Shown here: positions 8,243 to 16,065 of the stretch, one piece after another
Layout of the letters: each line of letters begins with the position of its first letter
Position numbering within the stretch: the first letter of the stretch is position 1
Assembly (NCBI GenBank): GCA_002343445.1
Contig: DDSP01000059.1
Location: 73,894-120,782, forward strand
Reading direction: 5' to 3'
DNA from: Chthonomonas sp. UBA2387
GTDB taxonomy: Bacteria > Armatimonadota > Fimbriimonadia > Fimbriimonadales > Fimbriimonadaceae
Length of the DNA: 46,889 bases
The notes under the pieces: model-generated
The model's input: only the letters and a program-made list of their open reading frames with translations
Told to the model about the DNA's origin: nothing
Database searches by the model: none
Program-made: the position numbers and the translations under genes

Positions 8243-9190
8243 GTGAACGTTTCCATCCGTGCCGCGGACGTGCCGACCTTCGAGCGCGTTCTCGGGCTCG
8301 TTCTTGGCTGGATGGACGTTTCGCCGTTCGATCGCGACGGGCTGTTTCGGCGCCTGGTCTCCGATCCTAACCTCGACCTCGAAGGTTCTTTGGTCGCCTG
8401 GCATGGCGACGATCCGGTGGGATTCGCGTTGGCCGTGGGGCGGCGCGTGCCTTTGGAGAACGCGCCGGACGATTCGCACCGGGGTTACCTCACGCTGTTG
8501 GCCGTGCATCCTAACCATCGGCGCGCGGGCGTCGGTCGCTCGCTGATCCGAGCCGCCGAGGATTACCATCGCGCCCAAGGTCGCCGGGAGGTCTGGATCT
8601 CGCCCTACGCTCCCGCCTACTTGTGGCCCGGGCCGGAGTTGGAGCGCCACGCCGAGGGAGTGGCTTGCCTGACCTCTGAAGGCTACGGCGAGGTCTATCG
8701 CCCGATCTCGATGGAGATCGACCTGACGCGCGCAGAGGAGCCCGGATTTGTTTGGGAGGCCCGCCAACGTCTCGCCAGCGAAGGGGTTGGTCTCGCGCCG
8801 CTGGACGCCGGGTGTTACCTGCGGACGATGGAGTTCGCCCGGCGCGTCTTCAAAGGGGATTGGGTGCGCGTCGTGCGCGAGACGGGGTCCGCCATCCTTT
8901 CTGGGGAGGCCTCGCCGCACCGTCTGGTGGTCGCCACCGGGAGCGACGGTCGGGTGCTCGGCTTCTCGCACCACGAAGGTCCTCGCTTCGGGCCGATCGG
9001 AGTGGACCCGGAGGAGCGGGGCCGCAAGATCGGGCAGGTGCTGATGTGGGAGACGCTGCATGCCCAGCGGAGGTCGGGGTATGCCTCGGCGTGGTTTCTG
9101 TGGTCGGACGACGCGACTGCGGCCCGGCTCTACGACGGCGCGGGGTTTCGCGTGGTTCGCCGTTTCGTCCTGTTGAAGAAGACGCTATGA
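8243..9190 (+). CDS. Tandem GNAT-family N-acetyltransferase
   Basis: 315 aa with two GNAT modules. Acetyl-CoA-binding motif A is seen twice: LLAVHPNHRRAGVGRSL near residue 90, and IGVDPEERGRKIGQVLM near 260. The N-terminal copy is closer to consensus; the second may be structural or also catalytic. GTG at 8243 is the likely start (VNVSIRAAD), since the longer frame runs into divergent mtnA. Its stop overlaps the ATG of the deacetylase (ATGA), so acetylation and deacetylation may act on the same small molecule, for example an amino sugar or thiol cofactor. That pairing is inference; the substrate is unknown. Confidence 0.87.
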   Translation: MNVSIRAADVPTFERVLGLVLGWMDVSPFDRDGLFRRLVSDPNLDLEGSLVAWHGDDPVGFALAVGRRVPLENAPDDSHRGYLTLLAVHPNHRRAGVGRSLIRAAEDYHRAQGRREVWISPYAPAYLWPGPELERHAEGVACLTSEGYGEVYRPISMEIDLTRAEEPGFVWEARQRLASEGVGLAPLDAGCYLRTMEFARRVFKGDWVRVVRETGSAILSGEASPHRLVVATGSDGRVLGFSHHEGPRFGPIGVDPEERGRKIGQVLMWETLHAQRRSGYASAWFLWSDDATAARLYDGAGFRVVRRFVLLKKTL

Positions 9191-9891
9191 ACGAAGTGGA
9201 CATTCTCGCCATCGGTGCCCACATGGGCGACGAAGTCGCCTGGGGCATGACGCTCGCCGCCCACGCTCGTCAGGGCTTCCGCATCGGATTGCTGCACCTA
9301 ACCCCGGGCGAGAAGGGCCATAAGACACTGACGCCGGAGGCTTACGCCGCCCAGAAACGCGTGGAAGCGGCGGCGTGCGCGGACGCATTGGGCGCGAAGA
9401 TGTGGGCTTTGGACTTCCGCGACGGCGAGCTTCCCGTCTCCGACGACGTGAAGTGGGGCATCGCCGACGTGATTCGCGAGGCCAAACCTCGGCTGATCGT
9501 CACCCACTGGCGCGGCAGCATGCACAAGGACCACACCGCGACGCACGAGAACCTGCCTGATGCCCGATTCTACGCGGGGCTGCCGGCCTTCCAACGTCAC
9601 CTGCCCCACCACTGGGTCGGCCCGATCTACTACGGTGAGAACTGGGAAGACCTGCGCGAGTATCAGCCCGAGGTGTACGTGGAAGTGCTGCCCGAGGACA
9701 TCGAAGTGTGGGAGCGGGCCATGCGCTGCTACGCGCTGTTCCGAGGCGAAGTGGCGACGTTCCCCTATCTCGATTACTACAAGGCTTTGGCGCGCACGCG
9801 GGGTTGCGAGGTCGGCTGGGGTCTGGCCGAGACGTATGCTGTGCCGCCGGAATCGCGCCGCAAGCGGTTGCAGAGTCTGGTGCCGGGGTAG
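9187..9891 (+). CDS. PIG-L/LmbE family deacetylase
   Basis: Zinc-dependent N-deacetylase family (MshB, BshB, PIG-L), 234 aa. Seen: the N-terminal zinc motif as AHMGDE (residues about 11-16) instead of the usual AHPDDE, and the third-ligand segment HKDHTATHEN near residue 112. The second-ligand Asp is kept, but the position of the catalytic Asp is a Gly, so the mechanism may differ or activity may be altered. ATG overlaps the upstream acetyltransferase stop by 4 nt. A de-N-acetylase for an N-acetylglucosaminyl conjugate is the family role; the actual substrate is not visible. Confidence 0.88.
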   Translation: MNEVDILAIGAHMGDEVAWGMTLAAHARQGFRIGLLHLTPGEKGHKTLTPEAYAAQKRVEAAACADALGAKMWALDFRDGELPVSDDVKWGIADVIREAKPRLIVTHWRGSMHKDHTATHENLPDARFYAGLPAFQRHLPHHWVGPIYYGENWEDLREYQPEVYVEVLPEDIEVWERAMRCYALFRGEVATFPYLDYYKALARTRGCEVGWGLAETYAVPPESRRKRLQSLVPG

Positions 9892-9893
9892 GT

Positions 9894-9988
9894 TTCAGTG
9901 TTCAGTGTTCAGTTTTCGGGATTTCCCTATTTGTCTTCCGTGTCCAAGCACAAGGCATTCTGAACACTGAATACTGAACACTGAATGC
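9894..9988. repeat. Heptamer repeats forming an inverted repeat
   Basis: Left arm: TTCAGTG twice plus TTCAG (9894-9912). Right arm: CTGAACA/CTGAATA/CTGAACA/CTGAA (9960-9985), the complement of the left. Period 7 in both. The right arm itself is flanked by GCATT and AATGC. It fills the space between two convergent genes and may act as a bidirectional terminator. Same 7-bp period as the repeats at 337-490. Confidence 0.8.
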
Positions 9989-9996
9989 CTGAATTC

Positions 9997-10710
9997 CTAG
10001 TTCACTGAGAACACCGAGTCCGCGATGCCCGCGTTGAGCTTCAGATCCTCGTATTGCGTCACACCCGCGACCTTGTTTTCCACGTTGCGGACGGTGAGCT
10101 TGGTTGGGAACCAGACGCCGCCGCTCTGCACGGGGTTTTCGTAGGTGAACGTTGCGAGTTGAACGTCCTTTTGGTTGTACCACTCGCGTTTGGTCACGTA
10201 GCGCTTGGCAGGATCCACCCACACGCGGCTGCGGCTGGTGTCGTCGAGCTTGGGCTTGTACGTGAGGTCGAACACGAGTTCGCCGGTGCGGCGATCGGTG
10301 CGGACGTACTTGGCGTCGAACAGGTCCACGAACAGCGACGGCGTGAGCATGCCGAAATCCACCAGCGTCTGTCGCTTGCCAGGGGACATGGCGAGATTCT
10401 CTCGCTGGTTGAGTCGCGCCTTGGGGATGCGGACGAGGCGTGTGGCCCCGTTCAGCACGAACGTGATGTCCGTGTCGTCCACCGTGCTTTCGAGGCGCAA
10501 TTTGAACGGCTCCTTGACTTGGACCTTGGTCCATTTGAACCGGTACGACTGGGCGAAGTCCTTGTTGATCTTGGCCAATTCGCGTTGGACGCCGGTTTGA
10601 ACGCGCGCGACGAACGACGCGTCTCGGAACCCCTTGGACACGATGTCGTCGATGCCGGGGTCCTGAATCGGGGCCGTGCCGAGTGCGAGAAGCGCAAAGA
10701 TGGTCGTCAT
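9997..10710 (-). CDS. Exported LolA/LolB-like outer-membrane lipoprotein-sorting family protein
   Basis: 237 aa. A short hydrophobic N-terminus (MTTIFALLALGTAPIQ) resembles a signal peptide. The rest reads as an all-beta protein with VWFPTKLTVRNVENK near the C-terminus, like the proteins annotated as outer-membrane lipoprotein-sorting or DUF-type LolA relatives, which have a curved beta-sheet for acyl chains. Assignment is by pattern only and moderate. ATG at 10710; the frame upstream has no signal-like sequence, and CACAAT lies 7 nt before the ATG. Convergent with the deacetylase gene. Confidence 0.65.
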   Translation of the reverse strand: MTTIFALLALGTAPIQDPGIDDIVSKGFRDASFVARVQTGVQRELAKINKDFAQSYRFKWTKVQVKEPFKLRLESTVDDTDITFVLNGATRLVRIPKARLNQRENLAMSPGKRQTLVDFGMLTPSLFVDLFDAKYVRTDRRTGELVFDLTYKPKLDDTSRSRVWVDPAKRYVTKREWYNQKDVQLATFTYENPVQSGGVWFPTKLTVRNVENKVAGVTQYEDLKLNAGIADSVFSVN

Positions 10711-10717
10711 GGGAAGT

Positions 10718-10723
10718 ATTGTG
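10718..10723 (-). promoter_or_regulatory. -10-like CACAAT, leaderless start
   Basis: CACAAT lies 7 nt before the ATG at 10710; same hexamer and geometry as at 18650 and 20367. Confidence 0.4.
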
Positions 10724-10859
10724 ACCGCTGGGGTCTCTTTGCAGAACGCCCCAACGTTGGAGACGTTTCCCGGTGGCACTCGAACTTGGGACCCGTGACC
10801 CACTGGCATCGGCCCACGCACGTTGCGTTTCCGCGATGGTGAATCTGGGCGAGTCGTGT

Positions 10860-10865
10860 TATGAT
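10860..10865 (+). promoter_or_regulatory. -10-like TATGAT
   Basis: TATGATGGGTG closely matches TATAATGGGTG at 14401. Here it is 47 nt before the ATG, which has an AAAGGAAACC ribosome-binding site, so this gene has a leader. Confidence 0.45.
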
Positions 10866-10912
10866 GGGTGCAGGATTGGCCCGTCCGTCGGGACGAGACA
10901 AAGGAAACCACC

Positions 10913-12577
10913 ATGACCCGCCCCTTCGCTTTCCTGCTGCTCTTCGTCCTTGCGATCGCCGGGTTGTCGGCGACCGCATTTGCCCAGACGATCCCCTATG
11001 GCCCCAACACGCCGGCGCTCACGGGGTACGGGTTCACGCTCACCGAGACCCGCGAGGGCGTGATGCGTCGCGCGACGGATGCCCTTCGCGCCGCGGGATT
11101 GACCGTCCACGCTCCGATGCCCGAGGCGATCGGCGGCAACAACGACAAAGTGTTCGCGATCATCTCGACGGTCGCGCTGGCCGATGGCAAGCAATACGTC
11201 ACCGTAGCCGTCGCCTCCGACAAGGGCGATCGGAACGAGGCGCCACGGGTCGCCCGGTTCCTTCGGGACCGGATGCAGGGCCTGCCCACTGGCGGGGCCG
11301 AGATGCCGATCGGCACGTGGCGGCGCGAGAGCGACGGACTCGAGATCGAGGCGACGTGGGACGGGACGACGTTGCGGCAGACGATTTCGAAGCTGGAACC
11401 CCTGACGTCGGCCGCTGGATTCCAGGTTGGCGAACACGTCGGCGAGTTCCGACTGACCGAGCCAAACAAGATGGCGGGTCGAGGCAAATGGCGGGTGGGT
11501 GGCCGGGAGGAATGGCGCGACATGACGATGGACATCCAGAACGCCACGACGATGGTCCTGAGCGGCGGAGGCGGCGTTTGGACGTGGCGACGCGTCGGGG
11601 CAACCACCTCCACGCCACCAACCAACGTGCAACCCATGACGGGTCTTTGGCGGCGCGACGGCGACGGGCTGGAGGTCGTGGGCGTCTGGGATGGACCGGT
11701 GCTCCGCCAGACGATCGCCTTCGCAGACCCGATGACGGCCGCCGCCGGGTTCACGGTTGGCGAAGCGGTCGGCGAGTTCCGGGCCGCTGGGACCAACAAG
11801 TTCACGGGCCGGGGCAAGTGGCGCGTCGGGGGCCGCGAAGAGTGGCGCGACCTGACCGCCGAGTTGCAGAACCCAAACACGGCGTTGCTGGTCGGAGGAG
11901 GCGGAGCGTGGACTTGGCGGAAGATCACGCACGACCCCATCGAACTCGCCGGCACGTGGCGGCGCGAATCCGACGGGAGCGAAGTCACGTTCTCTCGTTC
12001 GGGCGAAGGCTATGCGGGGCACATCTCGAAGAACGTTCCGGCTTTGGAGGCCGCCGGTTTTCGCGTCGGCGAGCAGACCTTTAGCGCCACACGACAGAGC
12101 GCAGCCCGATTCGTCGGCAAGATCAAGTTCCGGGGCCCGGGTGGTGAAGAGTGGGTGGATGGCGCGTTCGTGATGGAGTCGGCCAACGTGATGGTGGGCT
12201 ACTACCGGGGCTTCGTCGAGCGCTGGATCCGGTCCTCGGCTTCTCAACCGACCACCAGCAAGGCGCCCCTTGTCGGTTTGTGGCGGCGAGACGGCGATGG
12301 ACTAGAGGTCAGGGCGACTTGGAACGGCGACACCTACGTCCAGCACATCGCCAAGTTGGTTGGCAACATGGCGGACTTCGGGTTCAGCGTCGGGCAATCC
12401 ATCGGCGAGTTCAAGCAGTCTGCGGCCGACCGCATGAGCGGGCGTGGCCTGTTCCGTCGCAGCCCGGGGGTGGATTCGTGGCACGACGGCACGATCAAAG
12501 TCGAAGGACCCAACACCATCGTCATCGACTTTCCCGGACTGCATCAAGGGAGATGGCAGCGGATCGGCGAAGGATAA
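10913..12577 (+). CDS. Exported protein with four tandem ~100-aa repeats
   Basis: 554 aa, not recognised. Clear signal peptide (residues 1-25, ending ATAFAQ). An N-terminal domain (about 26-130) precedes four repeats, each with a W-R-R-(E/D)-x-D-G core and a later GEF...GRG.W/F element: TWRRESDGLEI near 140, LWRRDGDGLEV near 245, TWRRESDGSEV near 347, LWRRDGDGLEV near 458. Repeats 1 and 2 are most alike (both contain KWRVGGREEWRD). The pattern suggests small beta-barrel or lipocalin-like units in the envelope. A ribosome-binding site (AAGGAAAC) precedes the ATG. Its end overlaps the cyclase start by 25 nt, so the pair is co-transcribed. Confidence 0.85.
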   Translation: MTRPFAFLLLFVLAIAGLSATAFAQTIPYGPNTPALTGYGFTLTETREGVMRRATDALRAAGLTVHAPMPEAIGGNNDKVFAIISTVALADGKQYVTVAVASDKGDRNEAPRVARFLRDRMQGLPTGGAEMPIGTWRRESDGLEIEATWDGTTLRQTISKLEPLTSAAGFQVGEHVGEFRLTEPNKMAGRGKWRVGGREEWRDMTMDIQNATTMVLSGGGGVWTWRRVGATTSTPPTNVQPMTGLWRRDGDGLEVVGVWDGPVLRQTIAFADPMTAAAGFTVGEAVGEFRAAGTNKFTGRGKWRVGGREEWRDLTAELQNPNTALLVGGGGAWTWRKITHDPIELAGTWRRESDGSEVTFSRSGEGYAGHISKNVPALEAAGFRVGEQTFSATRQSAARFVGKIKFRGPGGEEWVDGAFVMESANVMVGYYRGFVERWIRSSASQPTTSKAPLVGLWRRDGDGLEVRATWNGDTYVQHIAKLVGNMADFGFSVGQSIGEFKQSAADRMSGRGLFRRSPGVDSWHDGTIKVEGPNTIVIDFPGLHQGRWQRIGEG

Positions 12578-14394
12578 CTCGGGCCGAGCGGCGTGCCGCG
12601 ACGTGGTGGACGTCGGGTGCGATTGCAGCGCTCTCGGTGCTCGCGTCCGTTCTGATACAGGCGAACCTTCCGTGGTTCGCCAATCTGGAGTTGCGCCTGT
12701 TCGATGGGCTTGCCGCCCGTCATCTGCGGGTGCCCGCCGACGCCGATTTGGCGATCGTCGGCATCGACGACGACACGTTCCCCAAGCTGGGGGTCCCCAG
12801 CGACCGGGTTCCCAGGGACCGGCACGCCGAGCTTCTGAGGAGGTTGGCGGCGGCTGGAGCGAAGGGCGTCGTGTTCGACCTCTACTTTGTGGACCTGTCC
12901 GACCCGGAAGCGGATGGCGCGTTCGCTTCAGCCATCGCGGAGAGCCCCCTACCCGTTGCGTTCCCGCTTGAGACCGAGACCTCGGCCGAGGACGCCGCGA
13001 GTCGGTCGGGGCGGCGCTGGACGTTCCGCGAGTTCGTGTACGACGTTTCGCAGGTGCCGAAGGCGCACCTCGGCATGGCGCAGGCGTTCGCACCCGACCG
13101 GCTGGCTCGGGGCATCTACACGGTCGTCGAGAACCGTTCGTACGACCCGCCCCAACCGTTGCCGCACATCGCGCTGCTCGGGTGGGCGATGCTCGAGGGC
13201 AAGGATCCTGGTTCTCTCGCGTTCGATGGCACGGGTTGGCGGTTGGGGGACCTCGTCTTGCCTACGGGGCCAGACGGCGAGGTGGCGACCCGGTTCCTTG
13301 AGGCCGAGACCGACTTCGACTTCTGCGAATACGCCGACGCTTTGGCGCTTGACGACCAGGCGTTTCGGGAGCGGTTCGCCGACAAGGTCGTGCTGATCGG
13401 CTATGTGAACTCAGTGGACTTGGCGCCCACGCCGCGCGGGGCGGTTCCGGGTGTGCATTTCGTCGCCCAATCGGTGAACGGTCTGGCCGACGCCGCACGC
13501 CGTCCGCTCGCGACCGCTGGGCGAGAGATCGCCCTTGGTTCGGCCTTCCTGGTGGGTGTCGTCGCGGCTTGGTTGACCTCCCGCGTTCGCTTCCGGTCGG
13601 GTTGGTTGGGGCTGCTCGTGTTGGGTGGTGTGTTGGCGCTGCTGCCCGACGTGCTGATGGCGGCGAGGCTCTGGTTGCCCACGCTCCTGCCCTGGTCTGC
13701 TTTTGCGCTGAGCGTGTTGCTTTCGGGCGTCGCCGAGGGTGCCCGCTCGGGGAAGCTGGCCGACCGGTTCGTGCCGGCCTTCTTCCGGAAGGGGAGACGC
13801 CCGGACCAGACCGAACAAGCCGCCGTTCTGTTTGTAGACGTTCGCAGTTCGACGAAGCTGGTGGCCACGGTTGGCGACGTGGCTGGTCGCGACATCCTCA
13901 ATCGGACGGTGCGGATTCTCTCCGACGTGGTCGAGGCCGAGGGCGGCGAAGTCGAGCGCACGGCTGGCGACGGGTTGATCGCCGTATTCCGACAGGCCGA
14001 ACACGCCGACTACGCGGAGCGAACCGCGAAGTGCGTCGGCCTGATGCAGCGCGCGGTTTCGCCGATTGCAGAGGAGAAGCTGATCGGGTGGAAGTTCGGG
14101 CTGTGGTTCGGGATGGAGGCCGGGCCGATCTCGGGTCGAATCCTGCCCTCGCAAGGCCGCGACGAGTGGAGCATCTACGGGCTTACCGTACACCTTGCGG
14201 CGCGACTCCAAGCCGAATGCAGCCACCAGCGGGCTGCGGTGTTGCTGGGGCCCGAGATCGCCGCTCTGCTGCCCGAAAGCGTGCCCCGCGCACCTGCCGA
14301 GCCGTTCTTCGCCAAGGGCTTTGACGACCCGATCCAAGCGTGGGTGATGGGCAACGCAGAACACTCGGAAAACGATCGCCTCGACGCGGGTTAG
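12553..14394 (+). CDS. CHASE2-domain class III adenylate/guanylate cyclase
   Basis: Membrane sensor making cAMP or cGMP. 613 aa: N-terminal membrane helix (about 17-35), extracytoplasmic CHASE2 sensor (about 36-300; IVGIDDDTF, GAKGVVFDLYF), three membrane helices (about 315-400), and a cytoplasmic cyclase domain (about 415-580). Both metal-binding Asps are present (FVDVRSS near 427 and AGDG near 471), as is the Arg of the C-terminal catalytic motif; the usual Asn in that motif is His547 (GLTVHLAARL). Starts at ATG 12553 inside the preceding gene, with AAGGGAG upstream. The overlapping repeat protein may be a periplasmic partner; that is inference. Confidence 0.9.
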   Translation: MAADRRRITRAERRAATWWTSGAIAALSVLASVLIQANLPWFANLELRLFDGLAARHLRVPADADLAIVGIDDDTFPKLGVPSDRVPRDRHAELLRRLAAAGAKGVVFDLYFVDLSDPEADGAFASAIAESPLPVAFPLETETSAEDAASRSGRRWTFREFVYDVSQVPKAHLGMAQAFAPDRLARGIYTVVENRSYDPPQPLPHIALLGWAMLEGKDPGSLAFDGTGWRLGDLVLPTGPDGEVATRFLEAETDFDFCEYADALALDDQAFRERFADKVVLIGYVNSVDLAPTPRGAVPGVHFVAQSVNGLADAARRPLATAGREIALGSAFLVGVVAAWLTSRVRFRSGWLGLLVLGGVLALLPDVLMAARLWLPTLLPWSAFALSVLLSGVAEGARSGKLADRFVPAFFRKGRRPDQTEQAAVLFVDVRSSTKLVATVGDVAGRDILNRTVRILSDVVEAEGGEVERTAGDGLIAVFRQAEHADYAERTAKCVGLMQRAVSPIAEEKLIGWKFGLWFGMEAGPISGRILPSQGRDEWSIYGLTVHLAARLQAECSHQRAAVLLGPEIAALLPESVPRAPAEPFFAKGFDDPIQAWVMGNAEHSENDRLDAG

Positions 14395-14400
14395 TAGCTC

Positions 14401-14406
14401 TATAAT
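14401..14406 (+). promoter_or_regulatory. Consensus -10 TATAAT, leaderless start
   Basis: A perfect TATAAT ends 6 nt before the ATG at 14413. With the usual spacing, transcription begins at the A of the start codon. A weak TCGACG lies further upstream; no consensus -35. Confidence 0.65.
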
Positions 14407-14412
14407 GGGTGA

Positions 14413-15945
14413 ATGTTTGGTCGTGCGTCCTTGGCATTCTTGTTGCTCGCCGCGTCGTACGCGGTTCTGGCGCAAACGCGCAACCGACCTCCGGCAACAC
14501 CGCCGCCAACCCAGACCACGACCGTGCTTCCGGTCAACCGCGTGTCGCTGTTCCCCAATGGTTCGCGGCTGGTTCGCGAAGCCAAGGCGCTCGAAGGCGT
14601 GCGGCGCAACACGGCGCTCAAGGTCAAGGACGAGCTCTCTGCCGCGGCCAACGCCGTCGAGTACATCGTGGCCAACACCGAGACCGTTCGCTTGCGCCCG
14701 CGGGCGCGCGTGGTGCTCGACAGTCTGCCGCCCGAGACCCCCAGCCCCAACGCCGAAGCTCTGACCAAGATCAAGGTTCAGGAAGGCACGATGCTCGTCA
14801 GGGGTAGTCATGCCTTTCGAGGCGCGGGGAGGTTCGTGGTCGAGACGTCCATGGGGGTTGGGACGGCGGCACGGGGGACGAGTTTTGCGGTGACCTACTC
14901 CGACCAAGGCGCGGACATTCTGGTCGCCGAGGGCGAGGTGGACATCACGTCGGCGACCGACCCGTCGCAGCGGTTGATCGTGCGGCACGGGCAGAAGGCG
15001 TTCGTCGGGAGTTCGATCAACGAGCCGTTCCCGACGTCTCCCGTGGCTCTCGGTCCGGCGGACTTTGCCCTCTTCGTCGAGTTGCTCTCGCTGCCGGGAT
15101 CGGCCAACGGGGGCGACCTGCAGAACGACATCGCCAACGCCGACATCAGCGAGATCTTCACCAAGCGCTGGGACCCCAACGGTCGGTGGGCCGCCAACTC
15201 GCCTCCCGCCCCCGACTCTTACGACGACTCTTGGGAGCCCGAACTCCGCAACATCGTGCGGTTCGATCGGCCCGCTGGCACTGCCGCGGGAACGCGATTC
15301 GATGGGTTTGCCGTGGTCAACCAGGAAGGGGTTCGACGTGCGTTGGGCGAGGGCTTCCACCTTCAAGCGCTGTCGCCCGATGGGAAGACCATCTATGCAA
15401 CCAGCCTGGAGAAGGGCCTCTGGGCGTTCGAGTTCGATGGCAAGGCCGAGCCGCGCCAGATCAGCCCGAAGCCACTCGTCGAACTCGACCTTTCGCCGGA
15501 CGGGACGCGTTTGGTGGCCTGTGTCGGCTTCAAGCTCGTCGAGGGCCGCCCGCGTGCCTTGCGCCACCATTGGGTCGTCTTGGAGATCGCCTCGGGCAGA
15601 GAGCGGACGCTCGAACAAGCCGAACCGCTCCGTGAAGAGGGGTTTGACCGATCGTACGATTGGTTCCTGCGGGGGCGCATGGTCGGGGCGTGGTTCGAGG
15701 GTGGCAAGCGCCTGATCGCCCATCGCGGCGAGGACCGAAATGCCGTGTTCATCGCGGGCGATGGCGAGACTCCGAGGGTGGTCCTTCGCGGACGCGGTTA
15801 CCTTGCGCCCATGGGCGGGCAGTGGATCTACTCGCCGGGTTTCGAGAACGAGACGAAGCGCGAAGTCACGGTGGTTCGTGTGGCCGACGGCCGGTCGTGG
15901 ACGTTCGAAGCGGCCAAGCCGGTCGAGAACTCGGCCAACGCCTAG
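14413..15945 (+). CDS. FecR-domain protein, N-terminal part of an interrupted gene
   Basis: 510 aa. Signal peptide (residues 1-20, ending AVLAQ). A FecR domain at about 110-215 (IKVQEGTMLVRGSH, GRFVVETSMG, GTSFAVTY, EGEVDI), a periplasmic sheet domain found in sigma regulators and surface proteins. Then blade-like repeats (LSPDGKTIYA near 318, LDLSPDGTRLVA near 355) as in TolB/WD40-type propellers. The frame ends at an amber TAG, but the same frame continues open for another 479 codons and carries on the propeller. I read this as one gene of about 990 codons with an internal stop. Confidence 0.8.
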   Translation: MFGRASLAFLLLAASYAVLAQTRNRPPATPPPTQTTTVLPVNRVSLFPNGSRLVREAKALEGVRRNTALKVKDELSAAANAVEYIVANTETVRLRPRARVVLDSLPPETPSPNAEALTKIKVQEGTMLVRGSHAFRGAGRFVVETSMGVGTAARGTSFAVTYSDQGADILVAEGEVDITSATDPSQRLIVRHGQKAFVGSSINEPFPTSPVALGPADFALFVELLSLPGSANGGDLQNDIANADISEIFTKRWDPNGRWAANSPPAPDSYDDSWEPELRNIVRFDRPAGTAAGTRFDGFAVVNQEGVRRALGEGFHLQALSPDGKTIYATSLEKGLWAFEFDGKAEPRQISPKPLVELDLSPDGTRLVACVGFKLVEGRPRALRHHWVVLEIASGRERTLEQAEPLREEGFDRSYDWFLRGRMVGAWFEGGKRLIAHRGEDRNAVFIAGDGETPRVVLRGRGYLAPMGGQWIYSPGFENETKREVTVVRVADGRSWTFEAAKPVENSANA

Positions 15946-16065
15946 ACGATAGGCGACCGGACGATCCAGGTCAGCCTCACGCATCAGATCCGGCTCGGCG
16001 CGGAGCCCGCGTTCGTCGAAGCCGCTCGCCGGCCCGAGGACACCTACCCCCAGATCCCGAGCGCG

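Noticed and set aside
10740..10830. tRNA-like sequence on the minus strand (AGTTCGAGT in a GC-rich context)
   Set aside because: The T-arm and acceptor do not pair properly and no anticodon arm can be drawn; at most a degenerate tRNA fragment.
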